DNA of 64,000 nt, from the NCBI RefSeq assembly GCF_000002985.6, contig NC_003279.8, positions 7,688,001 through 7,752,000 on the forward strand, written 5' to 3'. Position numbers and translations under genes: made by a program. Positions 37,029 through 50,436 of the stretch are shown in pieces. The notes beneath the pieces are model-generated. The model searched no databases. It was not told the DNA's origin and saw nothing but the letters and a program-made list of their open reading frames with translations. Origin of the DNA: Caenorhabditis elegans (Eukaryota > Nematoda > Chromadorea > Rhabditida > Rhabditidae). Numbering within the stretch: the first letter of the stretch is position 1; each line of letters starts with the position of its first letter.

Positions 37029-38876
37029 ATGCCGCCGAAGCAACAAGGGCCTAGTAAAAAGTCCGAGCAAAAGCGCAAGGAGAAAGTTATCGAGGACAAG
37101 ACGTTCGGATTGAAAAACAAGAAAGGAAATAAAAACCAGAAGTTTGTGGCACAAGTTGAAAATCAAGTCCGTAACAACAATACTCGTATGGATCTTGTCC
37201 GACAACAAGAAGCAGCTAAAAAAAAAGAAAAAGACGAGCTTCTCGATATTGCCAATCTTTTGAAACCTGTGGAACAAAAAGTCGCAAAAGGTTGCCACTT
37301 TTAGATCGAAAAAAATTAAACTGTTGTGAATTTTTCAGATGTCGATCCAAAATCTCTTCTCTGTGTATTCTTCAAACAAGGTCTTTGCGGAAAAGGAGCA
37401 AAGTGCAAATTCAGTCACGATTTGGCAGTTGCTCAGAAGACAGCGAAGAAGAACCTGTATGCAGACAGCAGAGAAGTCGAAAAAGACGGTTTGCACCAAA
37501 TTAAACGTTTTTTTTTGTAATTTCTAAGCATTCCAGAAGAAACAAACGAGAACTGGGACTCGGACAAATTGAATGAAGTGGTCAATAAGAAAAATAAAAA
37601 TAAACATATGATTGATATTGTAAGCAGTTTCATGACAGACATTTTTAAGTTTAAAAAATTGAATTTTAAGGTTTGCAAGTACTTCTTGGAAGCTGTAGAG
37701 AACAACAAGTACGGTTGGTTTTGGGAATGTCCGAATGGAGGAGAAAAATGTCAATATCGGCATTGTCTACCAGAAGGATATGTTTTGAAAAAGGAACGGA
37801 AAGCAATGGAGCAACAAAAAGAAGATGAAATTAGTATTGAGGAACTTGTTGAGAAAGAGGTATACTTATAGGGGAAAATAGTGGCAAAAACATTGTTAAA
37901 AGTTATTTCAATTTGAAAGACCACATAAATTAAATTTTATTCCAATTTTTCGTAAGAATTATAGTTTAACATTTCCAGAGAGCCGCTTTGAGTTCGAAAA
38001 ATCTCACAAAATTAACACTCCAAACCTTCATTGCCTGGAAGAAGAAGAAGTTAAGAGAGCGAAAAGAGAAAGAAGAAGCCGATTTGAAAGAAAAGAAAGA
38101 GAAGATCAAATCTGGAAAACATGTAAGAAATTTGAATTTTTATTTAAATTTACTACTTTAATTTCTGTTTCTCGTCTCTTTACATAAATTAATGTTTTCT
38201 TTTTTTAGAATGGAATGTCTGGACGTGATCTTTTCTTATATGACGCCAATCTGGTCAACAACGACGACGACGAGGCCGGAGATATTGAGATGGAGAAGGA
38301 AGAAGTTGATGTTAGTTTTTGAAATTAATTATTTTAATTTTACAAAAATTTAAATAATTTCAGGAGAATGAAAAGGTATTTGAAATCGATGCCAACTTCT
38401 TCAAATTCGACGGAATGGACGATGAACTGACGGATCAAATGAGCAAATCCTCGACTGCTGTTGAATCTACTGCTAAAGGTAATTTTTTTCAGTGCGTAAA
38501 TAAAAAACAATTTTCGTCAAATTTGAATGGCTAATTTTTCTGTTAAAAAACTATTTTTGACACGTGGCTTTTCTCTGGCTGTCAATATCCTCATTTCATT
38601 CTTATCAACACAAAAAAATTCAAACATCATTTTGGCTGTCACTTCAAAATCTGTTATCTTTCGGCAAAAATCAATTGAATTTCTCCCTTTCCCACAGACA
38701 CACGTTTTGCAAAAAAAAAAACGTTTTCTTTATTGTGTCTGGGTCTCTTGTGGCGAGCCGACACACTATCTCAAAAACTAATTTCAAAAATTGCAGGAAT
38801 GGCAAAGATGGACATCAACGAGGACTTGTTCGACATTGACGAAGACGTTGAAAACCTCGATTCTGATGAGGATTGA
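37029..38876 (+). CDS. ZC3H15 (DFRP1) homologue, CCCH zinc-finger protein (F27D4.4)
   Basis: Eight exons (37029-37290, 37339-37488, 37537-37619, 37671-37859, 37979-38122, 38209-38310, 38364-38478, 38797-38876) encode 374 residues. The N-terminus has the family block [15 protein letters not shown]. Finger 1 is C96-x7-C104-x5-C110-x3-H114 ([20 protein letters not shown]); finger 2 uses C167, C185, C192 and H196 around [23 protein letters not shown] and [13 protein letters not shown] follow, then an acidic C-terminus. ZC3H15 binds and stabilises the DRG1 GTPase and associates with translating ribosomes in the cytoplasm. Intron 7 is longer than the others (318 bp). Confidence 0.95.
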
Positions 38877-39266
38877 AGAGTATACTTCTGGTGCTCCCCC
38901 TTTTTTCCTGTTCTTTTTCTGTTTTTGCTTTGAATTTCAGTGTTTCTTTTTTCCCGATTCCCCTGCTATCTATTATTATTTCTTGTTTGTCACGACTAAC
39001 CGGTAGTCCCAATTTTCTCTGTATTTGATTATTTTTTTCAAATTACAAGGGACTATTATTTGAAGTTTTCTCCATTTTTTGGTGTCGTTTTGTTATAAAT
39101 TCATTACAATTCAGATGATTTATTTTAATTTTGAAAAAATATCGGTTTTGCCCGATTCATTTATCTTTTATTTTAATCTTCAAATAATGCGTGAACTTTT
39201 GATTGAAAAAATTAATTAACTTGGAAATCCTATAAAAGTTTATTTTAAAATTATTGCGATCTTCAG

Positions 39267-40811
39267 ATGAGTTCCCGAGCCGTAAGCCTCTTCTCAAAAT
39301 GTGGATCCAGAATCTCCCAAACTCGAGGAAAAGCTCACTTCACGTTTCAACCATCAACCACACTTCCAGCAGGACTTGAAAATCTTGAAAAGACTAAAAT
39401 GAATTTGATGCAGTCTGTTAATGAAGCGATGAGAATTGCAATGGAAACAGATGATTCTGCTGTTCTTTTTGGTGAAGATGTTGCTTTTGGTGGTGTCTTC
39501 AGATGTAGTTTGGATCTTCAAAAGAAGTTCGGAAAAGATCGAGTCTTCAATACTCCACTTTGTGAGCAGGGAATTGCTGGATTCGGAATTGGAGTCGCAG
39601 CGGCTGGAGCAACTGCCATTGCTGAGATTCAGTTTGGTGATTACATCTTCCCAGCTTATGATCAGGTAATATCCGGAATAAATATTATGGAAATAAAAAA
39701 AATTATTCCAGCTTGTCAACGAGGCAGCCAAGTTCAGATACCGTTCGGGAAATCAATTTGACTGTGGAAAACTGACTGTAAGAACAACATGGGGAGCCGT
39801 AGGACATGGAGCTCTATACCATTCACAGAGTCCTGAAGCTAACTTCACCCATACCCCAGGATTAAAGCTTGTTGTTCCACGTGGGCCAGTTCAAGCCAAA
39901 GGACTTCTTCTGTCGTGCATTCGTGATCCGAATCCATGTATTTTCTTCGAACCAAAGATTCTTTATCGATTGGCTTCTGAAGATGTTCCAACTGGAGATT
40001 ACACAATTCCACTGGGACAAGCTGAAACTGTTCGTTCTGGAAAAGATTTGACACTTGTTGCCTGGGGAACACAGGTTCATGTTGCTCTTGAAGCAGCTCA
40101 ATTGGCCAAGGAGAAGCTCAATGCAGATGTTGAAGTTATTGATCTTCAGACGATTCAACCTTGGGACGAGGATCATGTAGTAGAGGTGAATTATTACAAA
40201 ATTCTGCGAATGCGTATTGCGCAACATATTTGACGCGCAAAATATCTCGTAACGCAAAGTACAGTAATTCTTTAAGTGACTACTGAAGCGTCGATTTACG
40301 GGCTCGATTCTTGAAATTAATTTTTTGCGATTAGTTCGTTTCTCCGTTTGGATTTTAATATTCTATCGATAAATCAATGATCTAGCCCGTAAATCGACAC
40401 AAGCGCTGCAGAAGTCATTTAAAGAACTACTGTAGTTTTCGCTGCGAGATATTTTGCGTTTTTTGTTTGTGTTCGCGTAATATTTGGATGTTGAGTGATT
40501 AAATATGAATTATTTTTCAGAGTGTTCAAAAAACTGGTCGACTCATTGTCACTCATGAAGCTCCGATTTCTTCTGGTTTTGGAGCTGAAATTGCTTCTAC
40601 TGTTCAGGTAAATAATTTATATTTTACTTTCCTTTTTCAAATAATAAATTAACAATCAAAAATATTACAGAAACGTTGCTTCCTGAACCTTGAATCTCCA
40701 ATAGATCGTGTTGCTGGATTCGATACACCATTCCCACACGTTCACGAACCATTCTACCTGCCAACTGTTCATCGAGTTTTCGACGCAATCAAGAAGAGTG
40801 TTAACTATTAG
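39267..40811 (+). CDS. bckd-1B: Branched-chain 2-oxoacid dehydrogenase E1 beta subunit
   Basis: Exons 39267-39665, 39712-40185, 40521-40607 and 40671-40811 encode 366 residues. A mitochondrial presequence ([20 protein letters not shown]) precedes the transketolase pyrimidine-binding domain ([11 protein letters not shown]-like [32 protein letters not shown], then QIFPAYDQ-type FPAYDQ) and the C-terminal domain ([34 protein letters not shown]). With E1-alpha it forms the thiamine-diphosphate decarboxylase of the branched-chain complex for Leu/Ile/Val breakdown in the matrix. A CTTCAG acceptor abuts the ATG, so the mRNA is probably trans-spliced directly before the start. Intron 2 carries a palindromic MITE. 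Confidence 0.95.
40206..40495. repeat. Palindromic MITE in bckd-1B intron 2
   Basis: The two ~120-bp arms are inverted copies. The left reads GCGCAAAATATCTCG, CAGTAATTCTTTAAGTGACT and CGATTTACGGGCTCGAT; the right is the complement of the same order with CTACTGTAGTTTTCGC. The centre is AT-rich. It is a full copy of the TACTGTAG family. Confidence 0.9.
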
Positions 40812-41201
40812 AATATGTATTTGATATAAGAAATTATACAAGGTAACAACGAAACCGTGTAGAAAAGTAGAATATTTTCTTGTTTTAGCCTAATTTTCTG
40901 TTCAAACGGTGCCATCTGCATTTTAAATCACCCATATTTTATTCCGGTCCAAATCGCTAAACCCATCATCATAAATGTGTTGGTTTTTGACATTATATGT
41001 CGAACATTCCCTCAATTGCTCGTTTTAGATATTTTCAGTGTGCTATAGTTCTTTTATGTGTTTTATGAATAAATGTATGAATTGATTTTTCTAAAAGTAT
41101 TTTCATCTTTTTTCTTCGTTGGATTCTCATCTAATATTTGATTTTTGATTTTTCCTGTAAAAACGGGAAATGCGGATTTTCAGATCTCTTCAAAAAGCGG
41201 G

Positions 41202-41803
41202 ATGAACCATATAATAGCTGCGGGTCTTCTAATCATTGTCTCAATTGCATCAATTATTCCTGGATTTCCTGTGCTCATCTGGCTTCAGAGTTATTTCCCA
41301 GAGCTCCCAGAATATTACACAATTGATAGTATTGCTGTCTATAGTGTTCAGGTTAATATTCTCATTTTCATCAGATACCTGTAATATTACCCGGTTCCAA
41401 AATTTTGCAATTTTTGACATACAATACTTTATCTCGAAGCGACCGAAAGATCCCAGTTACCGTACCCACAAGTCTTCCTACCGCATATTTGCATCTTTCT
41501 GTTCAATGTTTTTTGCAATCACTGGAAAATTTGGAAAGAAGCTCAAATTGTAAGAAATACTGATATAAGCAACATTAAAAAGCGAGAAACTTGCGGGTAC
41601 GGTAACCATGAAGTTTTCGGGCCCAAAATTGCATCTTTTCTAAACTAAGTAACTTGTAGACTGCTAATTTTGTTTCAGTTTTTGAATTTAATTTTCAGGC
41701 CGGAATTATCTTCATCCTCGGAATCCTGTCAATGTGTCTCTACTCGGACATCGCTTGCCCACTTGCCATCAAGGGATATGCTGCCATTTTTTCCAGAATG
41801 TGA
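41202..41803 (+). CDS. 84-residue protein with two membrane segments, unknown
   Basis: Exons 41202-41351 and 41699-41803 join in phase 0. Hydrophobic spans lie at about residues 4-30 (IIAAGLLIIVSIASIIPGF) and 50-68 (AGIIFILGILSMCLY), with an acidic loop (PELPEYYTIDS) between them. A GATTTTCAG acceptor ends 18 bases before the ATG. The gene starts 390 bases after bckd-1B, which itself starts 390 bases after F27D4.4, so the three could form an operon. No family is recognised. Confidence 0.7.
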
Positions 41804-43189
41804 TTAATTAATTATATATTGCCAAATTTGAATTTTTCTGTGAAAATGTACAAATCGAAATAACAATTTTTTATGCTATGAATTTTTTTCGCATAACACT
41901 TTGAAAAGAAGCATACGTAAATATGAGCGTATTACGTGAACACTTAACTTTTGGAATGTATATTGCGAAACATATTTAACGCTCAAAACATCCCGTAGCG
42001 AAAACTACAGTAACTCTTTGAATGACTACTGTAGCACTGGTGTCGATTTACTGAAATCTTTTATTTGTCGATAAAATATTGGAACAAAACACAACAATGG
42101 CAAAACGAAACGAGAAAACTAAATAAAATTTTATATCGATGCCACAATTCGGACAGAAATTCGTTTCAAAAATCGAGCCCGTTTTGCTTAAAAGTACTGT
42201 AATTCCCAACTCTTCTTATTTTTCTTTGTGGGGGATGATTTTTTCTAATTACACGTATGACCACACCATGACCAAATACACTGAAAATCATAAAAAGGGT
42301 GTATTTGCACAAATTGCAAAAAAGGCCAAATTTTTTGAAATCTGTGCAAACATGCTAAACAGTTTTGTGATTTTCAGTGTATCATAATGAAAAACTCCAA
42401 AGTTAGTTTTTTTTAATTTTTCAAACCCTCAAGATTCAAAGGTTTGAGAAATTGCCAAATTTTCGGAAATTTTAGGTTAAAAAAAATAAACTTAGAGCAA
42501 CGCCGCCTCTCTAAACTCCTACAACTTACAAAAAAAAATCAGATTATTTATATAATCAGTTTTTCACAACTATTGTAAGTTTTACAATCACATTTGGTCG
42601 TTTATGAACTATTAAAGTGTTTTTTACCAATTTCCGCTTTTCAACTTTGAAAAATCTCAGATAACATAGTTTTTGGTATTATTCCAAAACTTCCAAAACC
42701 GAAAAATTGTCATCAAAGAAGTTTAAAATAATTTCCCTTTCAATGTTTTTCAATTATTAAAAAACACGATCGTTTTGAGATCTGCAACCGTATTTTTTGT
42801 GGCAAAAATCGCAAAAGTGTACATCTAAATAACTGTTTGAATAACTTTTGAATTATGTATTTGAAAAACTATGCTGCTTACATTCACTTTCCCCATTTTT
42901 ATTCAAACAAAGGACATTTGAATTTCTCCAAATGACGGAGAGCTACCGCAGCGCGACCGCAACGCAAATGAGGGTGTATAAACTTATTCTCCAGTCTTAT
43001 AATATTTGGAAATAAAATGATAACAGAACTTAATCAAACACGTCTATTTACATATTTATCAAAAGTGAACTTTTTTGAAACGTTTAGCCAGTTGAGAATT
43101 ATCGATATTGTTGATTTTTTATTTATTATTTTTCTTGTAAAAATTGTTGTTTGTTAAAAATAAAAACGTTTCAGTTTTTGCATTTACTC
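41804..43189. other. Intergenic, with repeat remnants
   Basis: A left half-copy of the bckd-1B intron MITE lies at about 41945-42060 (TTGCGAAACATATTTAACGC, then CTACAGTAACTCTTTGAATG), followed by a TTCGTTTCAAAAATCGAGCC / AGTACTGTAATTCCCAA fragment near 42155-42210. A CTGAAAATCA-type inverted pair brackets 42280-42380. No exon was found. Confidence 0.6.
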
Positions 43190-46100
43190 ATGGCAACAAA
43201 AGACACAATATTCAAATATCAGGATGGGTGGGTTTTTAATACTTTAAAAAATGAAGAAAAATAATTGTTGGTGACTGTATCTTGACTGTAAAAATTTGTG
43301 CAAAACTACCATTTATAATGAATTTTGCCACAAAATTGAGGACCGACGTCCTGGTACGAACGATAATTTTTTGAAAAAGAGATATCCACAAAAAGAGATA
43401 TTCAATCAAAACGGAAACAATTTGTGAATTCATTATTGGCGTGCGTACAAAAAACAAAAAGCGGTGTGCGCCATTTTCCTACAAATATTTGATCACTTTT
43501 TTGCAACCAGTCAATATTCAAATTAACTGAAACAATAATTAACTTCCACGCATTTACATATTGTAAGCTGAAATTAATAAATTGTACAATTTAAATTAAA
43601 ATCAGCGAAAATTTTTTTGAAAACTATTTTTATCCGGTACAATTATGATCAAACCCTAATTGAATTTAAATGAATTATTAAAACAGTGAGAAAGAATGAA
43701 CAGAGAAACTTTGTATCCCTTAAATTCGAACATATCACAAGTGGATCTATCTCACATGACAACACTTTAAAACCACAGTACACAAGTGACGTCACACTTT
43801 TGCAAATACGTTTGTTTTTACAATTCCTAGAGGCCATACAAATCAGGAACACACTGACAACACTGTCCAAATATCATAGAAACCTTAAATGTTTCTTTGC
43901 AGTCAAAAATTGACAGGATTTCAAATTTACAATCTTTAAAACTTTGCCCATTCACTAAAAAATGTTGTAGTGTTTAATATTGAGATTTTCCCGTTTTAGT
44001 ATACTTCAAATAAAACTATTTACAAAAAAAATTTTTAAAAAAATTTTATAATATGAATACCTTTTTTTAAAGATATATCCTTGTCGAAGATCTTGAGGAG
44101 TGGCTTGCCCTAGGATTAATCACTGAGAAGGATCGAGTTTGGTTATATCACAATGAACGAGCTATTTCTTTTGCAATCAGTATGTTTTTTAGAAGTATGA
44201 TATTATATTATTGAGTTTTTTAAAGGTACACTTATTATAATCAATGGAAGAGAACATCCATTTCAAAGTGTTCAACGGTTTTTCGAATGTAATCAAAGTT
44301 CTTCCGATAGCGATTCTGAATACAGTGACGTCACCATACAATCAACTTCTGTGACACCGCTAAAGGATCGTGTTAAAATCAGAAGTAGGAAATTTTGGCA
44401 CCAACAATATTTTAAATTCAAAATTTCCAGCTAAATTCACCACAATTCCTCTGCTGTGTTCATATTTGAAAGAAGATAAGAAGATATTGTTACAATCAGA
44501 TATTGCTTTACTTTTGGATTTATTCTCAAAATTAGATAAGAAAGCATTTCAGCTTAAAAATAATTATTTACCAAGATTTTGTGCTCAGGCTGAACGACCG
44601 GTTAGTTTTTTTCCAAATTTAAATTTTCATTGATACATACTTTTTTGCCGTTTTTTTTTTGAGCCGTTTTTTTACAAAATTTGGATCAAAATTGGGTTAA
44701 AATTATGCGTAAAACAAGAGTTGACTAACTAATTCTAATTCTGAACCAAATTAATACTTTTTCGACCACAATTTGACAAGAAGTTGAAAAAAACAAAGTT
44801 CTCACAAGAAATGATTGTTCTTTAAATCTCAAAAGCAAGTTTAAAATGTTCATTTCCAGAATATATGCAATGTGTGTAACAACCAAGCTCCGAGTACAAT
44901 TCATCGTTACGTTAAGCATGTTATATCTGAAAAGCATCTCAAAAATTTGACGGGTGTTTCACCACAAGAATTTAATTTCTGGGTGAATATTCTCACTCTG
45001 GAGACCAAGAAACAACCGAATATTCTGGCAATTGTGACACAAATGAGTAAGTTAAAATTTTCGCTACACCCATTTAAAAAATAATTTCTAGTTAGGCTCA
45101 ACTTGAACTTTTACTTTCAGATTCACCTCCGATTCCACTAATTGATTTCAAAGTTGAATCTGCTCTTGTGAAAGGTAAGATTCAATAAGGCGCAAGGAAG
45201 GCAAGTGACGATGCTGAGAAGGGGTGTCCCGTGACGGCTGAAATGTGTTCACTGGAGAAAAGGCTTACTTAAAACTAAAATGTATTTAGAAAACGAGAGA
45301 AGTACCAAAATTGAAGAATTGCGAGTCATTTATGAAAAATTGACAAAAGAGGAACGAGTCGAAAAGATGACTCTCGTCAGACATTTGGATAAGGAAAAAA
45401 CAATTTCTTGTACTGCATGTTCAGTTACTATTAAAAGTTTTCAAGAAGTTATGGATCATATTTTACTAACGGATCATGTCAAATATGTAAGCCGATTTTT
45501 CAGTTTCTAAGAGCAAGCGTAACGTTAAATTTGGATTGTATATTTTATTAGATTATTTTATTTAAAGGTGGAGTATTGATATTGACAGAATATCATCTTA
45601 AAACACCAAAAAAATTTTGACAAAATTCCATCATGCTATCTGGATATTTTTTCACCATAAGAAGGAATTCAAATATCTACCCCGAATTCTGATCCTATTT
45701 TCAGCTGGTCAACTTCGGGTTCTCAGAAAAAGCTTTACTTTGGTGGAAGAAACGGTTTGAAACTGAACAGGAGCAATTAAAAGTTCAAGTTCCAAAAGTT
45801 GATGAGAAGCCTACAGAATCATCAATTCCAACCAAAACTTCAAATGTAACTTCTCAGTTGAATAAACCTTCTCCATCTCCTCACACTCAACGTGTTCCAT
45901 TACTAAGTCCACTTGCTTCTGCAACCAGGTCATCACGTAAGTGAATGGAATTTAGGAGAAATATTTGATTTTAACTCAATTATAGAAAAAATGTTCATAG
46001 ACACACTTCGAAGTATTGATGTGAAACTTAAAAAACTTGAAGAAGAAAACTCAGTGATCAAAGGAATGGTATGTACTAGAATGACTCAAAACTACTTAAA

Positions 46101-49100
46101 AAAAACCAAATATTTTTTAGATTGTTGACTGGAAATGCGAATTCTGCAGCACAAAACAGAAACCATTGGAGTTCTCCACAGAATTCGATGCCATCCGACA
46201 TGTTATTTCAAGTCAGAAACATAAGGAATATGTGAGAATTTAAGAAACATGCCATACATATATAAATTCCCCACTTTTCAGATGAAGTTCACTGCACCAA
46301 TTCACGATCTAAATTTCTGGTATAACTGGATTGCTGACTTGAATCGCGTGAAAACTGTGCAAACTGTTAATCTAACACCAAAGAATTCAAGAACAGAACA
46401 ATCACACAAATTCTTGAAAAAACCCGAAAACATGATTATTCCTGCAAGTAAGTACAACAATTACTTACAAGGGAAGTATGCATTTGAATTCGACTACAAG
46501 GAAAATCGATCTGAAGTTTTTTCTGTGAAGTGTTTTACTACTATTCAGATTTTTATTCCAGTGCTCCAAAAGTTGACTTTACAGACGTTCTCATTAAAAA
46601 AAATGCAGGAAAAGTTGTTCCAAAAATTTATGTTTGTCCTAATTTTTAGATGTTTCAAGAGCTCCATTACTTGACCAATTAGTTTCTGGCATTGCAGTTG
46701 TAAAAGGTATGGTTCATTTGTGGTCATGTTTTTCAATTTATTCTTATTTTTAAGGTAAAGAATTCAACGACAAAATAAATGAATTATTGACCCTGATTAA
46801 ATCAAAAAGTTCCGAGGAAAAAGCCAAAAATACGGTAAAATTATTCCAGATTTGCAATTAAAAACGAGCATTTTTTTAGCGAGTAAACTGGAAATGTACA
46901 TTTTGTGTGAATTTGCATTCAAATCAAATTCGTATGGGTAACATGAGTAGTGCAATTCGACATATTTTTTCTTTTGATCATCGACAAAATGTGAGAATTC
47001 ACAATAATTTAATTTTTATTTGAAAATATTTCAGATGGGTTGTGTTGCTTCTTCGTCTGATCTCAATTTTTGGAAATCATTTTTAACAGTTGCGGTTACA
47101 AAAGAAATACCGGTGATCACTCCGCAAGTACAAAACACTACAAGTTCTCCAATTGCACAAAATGTTAAAAAAAGTAGGTTCCCAGAATGCACAATTATAT
47201 TTTAAATCAACAAATTTCAGACGAAGATCGTATCGCAATGCTTGATAAACTACCGAATGGAGCGAAAACAGTCACGAGTAAGTGACTTTTTTTGTATCAA
47301 CGGCACCCGACCGGTTGAAATCAAAATTTTAACACCCCACCTAGAAAGGTGTGGAAAAATGTCCTAGATCTGATAACACTTCATACTTGCTAGTCTTACG
47401 AAAGTCTGAAATTTCTAAAGTTTGCTAATTTAGTTCCACTTGATTGCTAAATTTATTTAAAAAATTCAAATAAATATACGTTTCAGAAGAAAAGTTCAAC
47501 GAGATACTTGATCGATCCTTGAAATTATTCCGACAAGGAGGCAACGAAACGGTCAACGCCAAGAAAGTAAATTTCATTTATAAAATCTCATTTTTCAGTT
47601 TTGATTTCAGAAAGTGACGTGGAAATGCTCATTCTGCTCAACTCCAACAAGAATTGTATCTATGTCATTATTGGGAAACACATTTCTTCATATTGCATCG
47701 GAGAAACACAGGGAAAAGGTTTTTTTAATAACTGCTCTAGAAAATTATAGTGTTCTATTTAGATGGTATACAAAGCTTCAATCTCTGATCTTGATCACTG
47801 GAGAAAATGGGTGGAAGAGGTTACTCCCAGAAATTGTAAGCTGAAATTTAAACAATCGAAAATTTTGAAAAATATTTTTTTAGGGAAACCAAAGACACCG
47901 GAGCCGACCAGTATGAATATTTATATATCAGGAACATTTTTAAGTTCTTTTTTTTTCAGAAAGTTCAAATGTCTCAGAAGTGTCAAAGGAGAAGGTAGCA
48001 ACACCAAAAAAAGATTCCAGTGAGTTTTTTAAAAAATAGTTTTGAAACAATCTTTAAAAACTGATCCACCATGTTCATACTAGTGAAACACCATATTTCC
48101 TCTAATAGTCTTGCACCCCTACGGACCAATTGAAAATTAGTCTTGCATGCGAGACTAATAGAGGGAATACTGTACATTAATTTCAGATTCAAGTTAAAAG
48201 TTCTGAAATTTAAAGAAACGTATTGTTCTGAAATAAAATTTATTTAATTTGCAGCTCATCAGAAATCAGCAACACCCACTCCTTATAGTAAGACTTTGAA
48301 TACCTAAAATGCTAAATTAATTTATCTGATTTCAGATAATCCTCGTTTTCCGCTTCTCGATGTCCCTCGCAGCCTTAACAATAGGCTTTCAAAAGAAGAA
48401 TACATGAAACAATATAACTCGATTTGTGAAAAACTGAAATCATTGAATTCTGGAACAGCAACAAATCAGAAAGTTAACTGTTTTTGCTATTACTGCCCAA
48501 ATTCAATTGAGTTTAAATCTATTTGGGAAGTGGTACAACACGTATTCAACGGAGTTCATATGAAAAATGTAAGCTAATGTTAAACTGCAATCACAATTAA
48601 AGTGTTCCATTTCAGATCAACTACATTGGAACTTCTGCTGACTTCCTATATTACGAAGAACTAATCAAACAGATTACTCCACCAAAAGTACGAGCTCCCG
48701 TGCCATTTCCGACAACAATGAAGCCAGAAGTTAAGAGAACTCGTCAGTTTAATAAATAAATATTATAATTAGTTTTTAACCTTCTTCGACCTTTTCAGCA
48801 GTTTCAGTAGTTAGTCCTGTACAACCTTCTCAACCTGTACCAAAAGCGGAAATTCGTCCACAACCGTCCATTACAATGTCTTTTCCAATAAGACCAGTTG
48901 TTAAAGATTGTGATTTTCCACTCTTTACATCAACAGCTCCATTCGTACGTACAATTGTCGCTCGAGGACCGACAAATGTTCAAATTGAATTCATTTCCAG
49001 AATGTCAACTATGTATATGGGAAGACCACTTTTTGATACGCCAGTGAGTATGAGAGACCAACAACATTACTGTGGTCAAATCAAGCAGATTAACAAAATA

Positions 49101-49923
49101 GTTGGTTACGTTTACAGACAATATGTAAGTACTGCAAAATACATTTATCAGGAATGACAAGTGTAACGGTGGCAAAACACGCATTTTCTGTGATGCATAT
49201 AACAATGGTAAGCATATTTATATTTTCATTACCAACAATTCAATTTCTCGACAGATGAAACAATGTGGTGACCGAATACAATTCAGTGATTATGAATGGT
49301 GGATTAGATTACTTGAGGAGGAATTTCATATAAAGTACAACAGAGGCTCATTTCTAATTGAGTACCATCTTGGTTTCACTCCAGTTGAATCTTCATCTTT
49401 AGGTTTGTGATAAATAAAACACCCGTACCACAATAAACCTGATAATTGGATTTAAACATAAAAATCAGCTAAAATAATTGTTTACAGCGTATCCGAGATT
49501 CCAAGAATTCACAAGTGCAGAAAAAGCATTAATTTCTACGTTTGATGAGAGCAAAATGACATCAGAAGCAACTGACAAATTTAATCTTCTGGAAACGGTA
49601 TGCTGAATATTTTAATTCGAGCTAATTTTTAAAAAAAATTTCAGCTTGGTGGATGCTGCTACTGTAAGAAATGGTGTTTTACTCCAGTAGAAGCACTATA
49701 TCATTTTCTATCACAAGAACATTTTACAGAGGTTGGAGTTTCTTCGTGAACATTTTGAAATAATATTTTTAAAGGTTCGGAAGCGTCATCCAGTCATGAA
49801 AAGTGAAGTAGACAAGGTTTTAAACTGTATTGCACACTACCAAGTGCAAAGTTCCTCACGGTAAGGGTTTAACGTTTACTTTCCACTAATTACCAGTTAT
49901 CTTTCAGATGCACAATCATGTAG
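43190..49923 (+). CDS. Large modular C2H2-type zinc-finger protein, nematode-specific (probably F27D4.6)
   Basis: Thirty-one exons, each with GT..AG borders and matching phase, encode about 1165 residues. The ATG at 43190 (MATKDTIFKYQDG) splices to 44073. Eight finger-like modules all end H-x5-H: C161/C164/H178/H184, C279/C282/H295/H301, C415/C418/H436/H443 (x6), C553/C556/H575/H581, C682/C685/H703/H709, C827/C830/H845/H851, a degenerate one with H1008/H1014 and one nearby Cys, and C1107/C1110/H1123/H1129. Most modules are followed by an aromatic helix (such as IHDLNFWYNWI or SSDLNFWKSFL). Linkers are Pro/Ser/Thr/Lys-rich. Seven of eight fingers have a phase-0 intron three residues after the last His. 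Nucleic-acid or protein binding is inferred from the fingers. The exon at 46650-46706 skips about 200 bases of open frame; alternative splicing there is possible. Confidence 0.85.
48083..48178. repeat. TATTTCCTCTAATAG repeat in an intron of the zinc-finger gene
   Basis: ATATTTCCTCTAATAGTCTTG and its inverted partner GACTAATAGAGGGAATAC bracket GACCAATTGAAAATTAGTCT. A related copy lies at 52435-52515. Confidence 0.7.
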
Positions 49924-50436
49924 ACATTTGACATATCTCAAAATGAATGTCCTAGTCCCTTTGTATAATAATCTGAATAAAATGTCTAATTCTTGAATTG
50001 AATTCTTGTATTCGATTGCACTTGCAAACGCAAAAGTTCAAAGGAGAAACGAGATTTGAAACGAGTTCAATGAGAAATTGAACGGGTTTTGCCAAAGGGC
50101 AAATATGTAGACAACACCGTTTATGATCAACGTTTGTTATCAAGCCAAATAGACGGACGGGATTGGTTTATCAGTTCACACTAACATAGATATTCAGATT
50201 TTCCACGTTTCTTGATCTGGGCAAGTGGAATAATTAATGCACTATATATGTATGATATATACTCATTTTGCACACTAATGTAGGTCATTTGGTGTTTTTT
50301 GTTTATTGTCAGGTAGATTTTCAATCGATAGTCAGGAATTGGAATAATTCAACAAAATGTAACACTCTTTTGCAAATATTTTTAAATAATTAGGAACTTT
50401 ATTGAGAAGTCAAATCTTCCATTATTTAAAATCCAT

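Noticed and set aside
46448-46649. Extra exon in the zinc-finger gene reading NFYSSAPKVDFTDVL
   Set aside because: Including it would need an 18-base intron before the next exon; skipping it gives a clean phase-1 join. It could still be an alternative 3' end.
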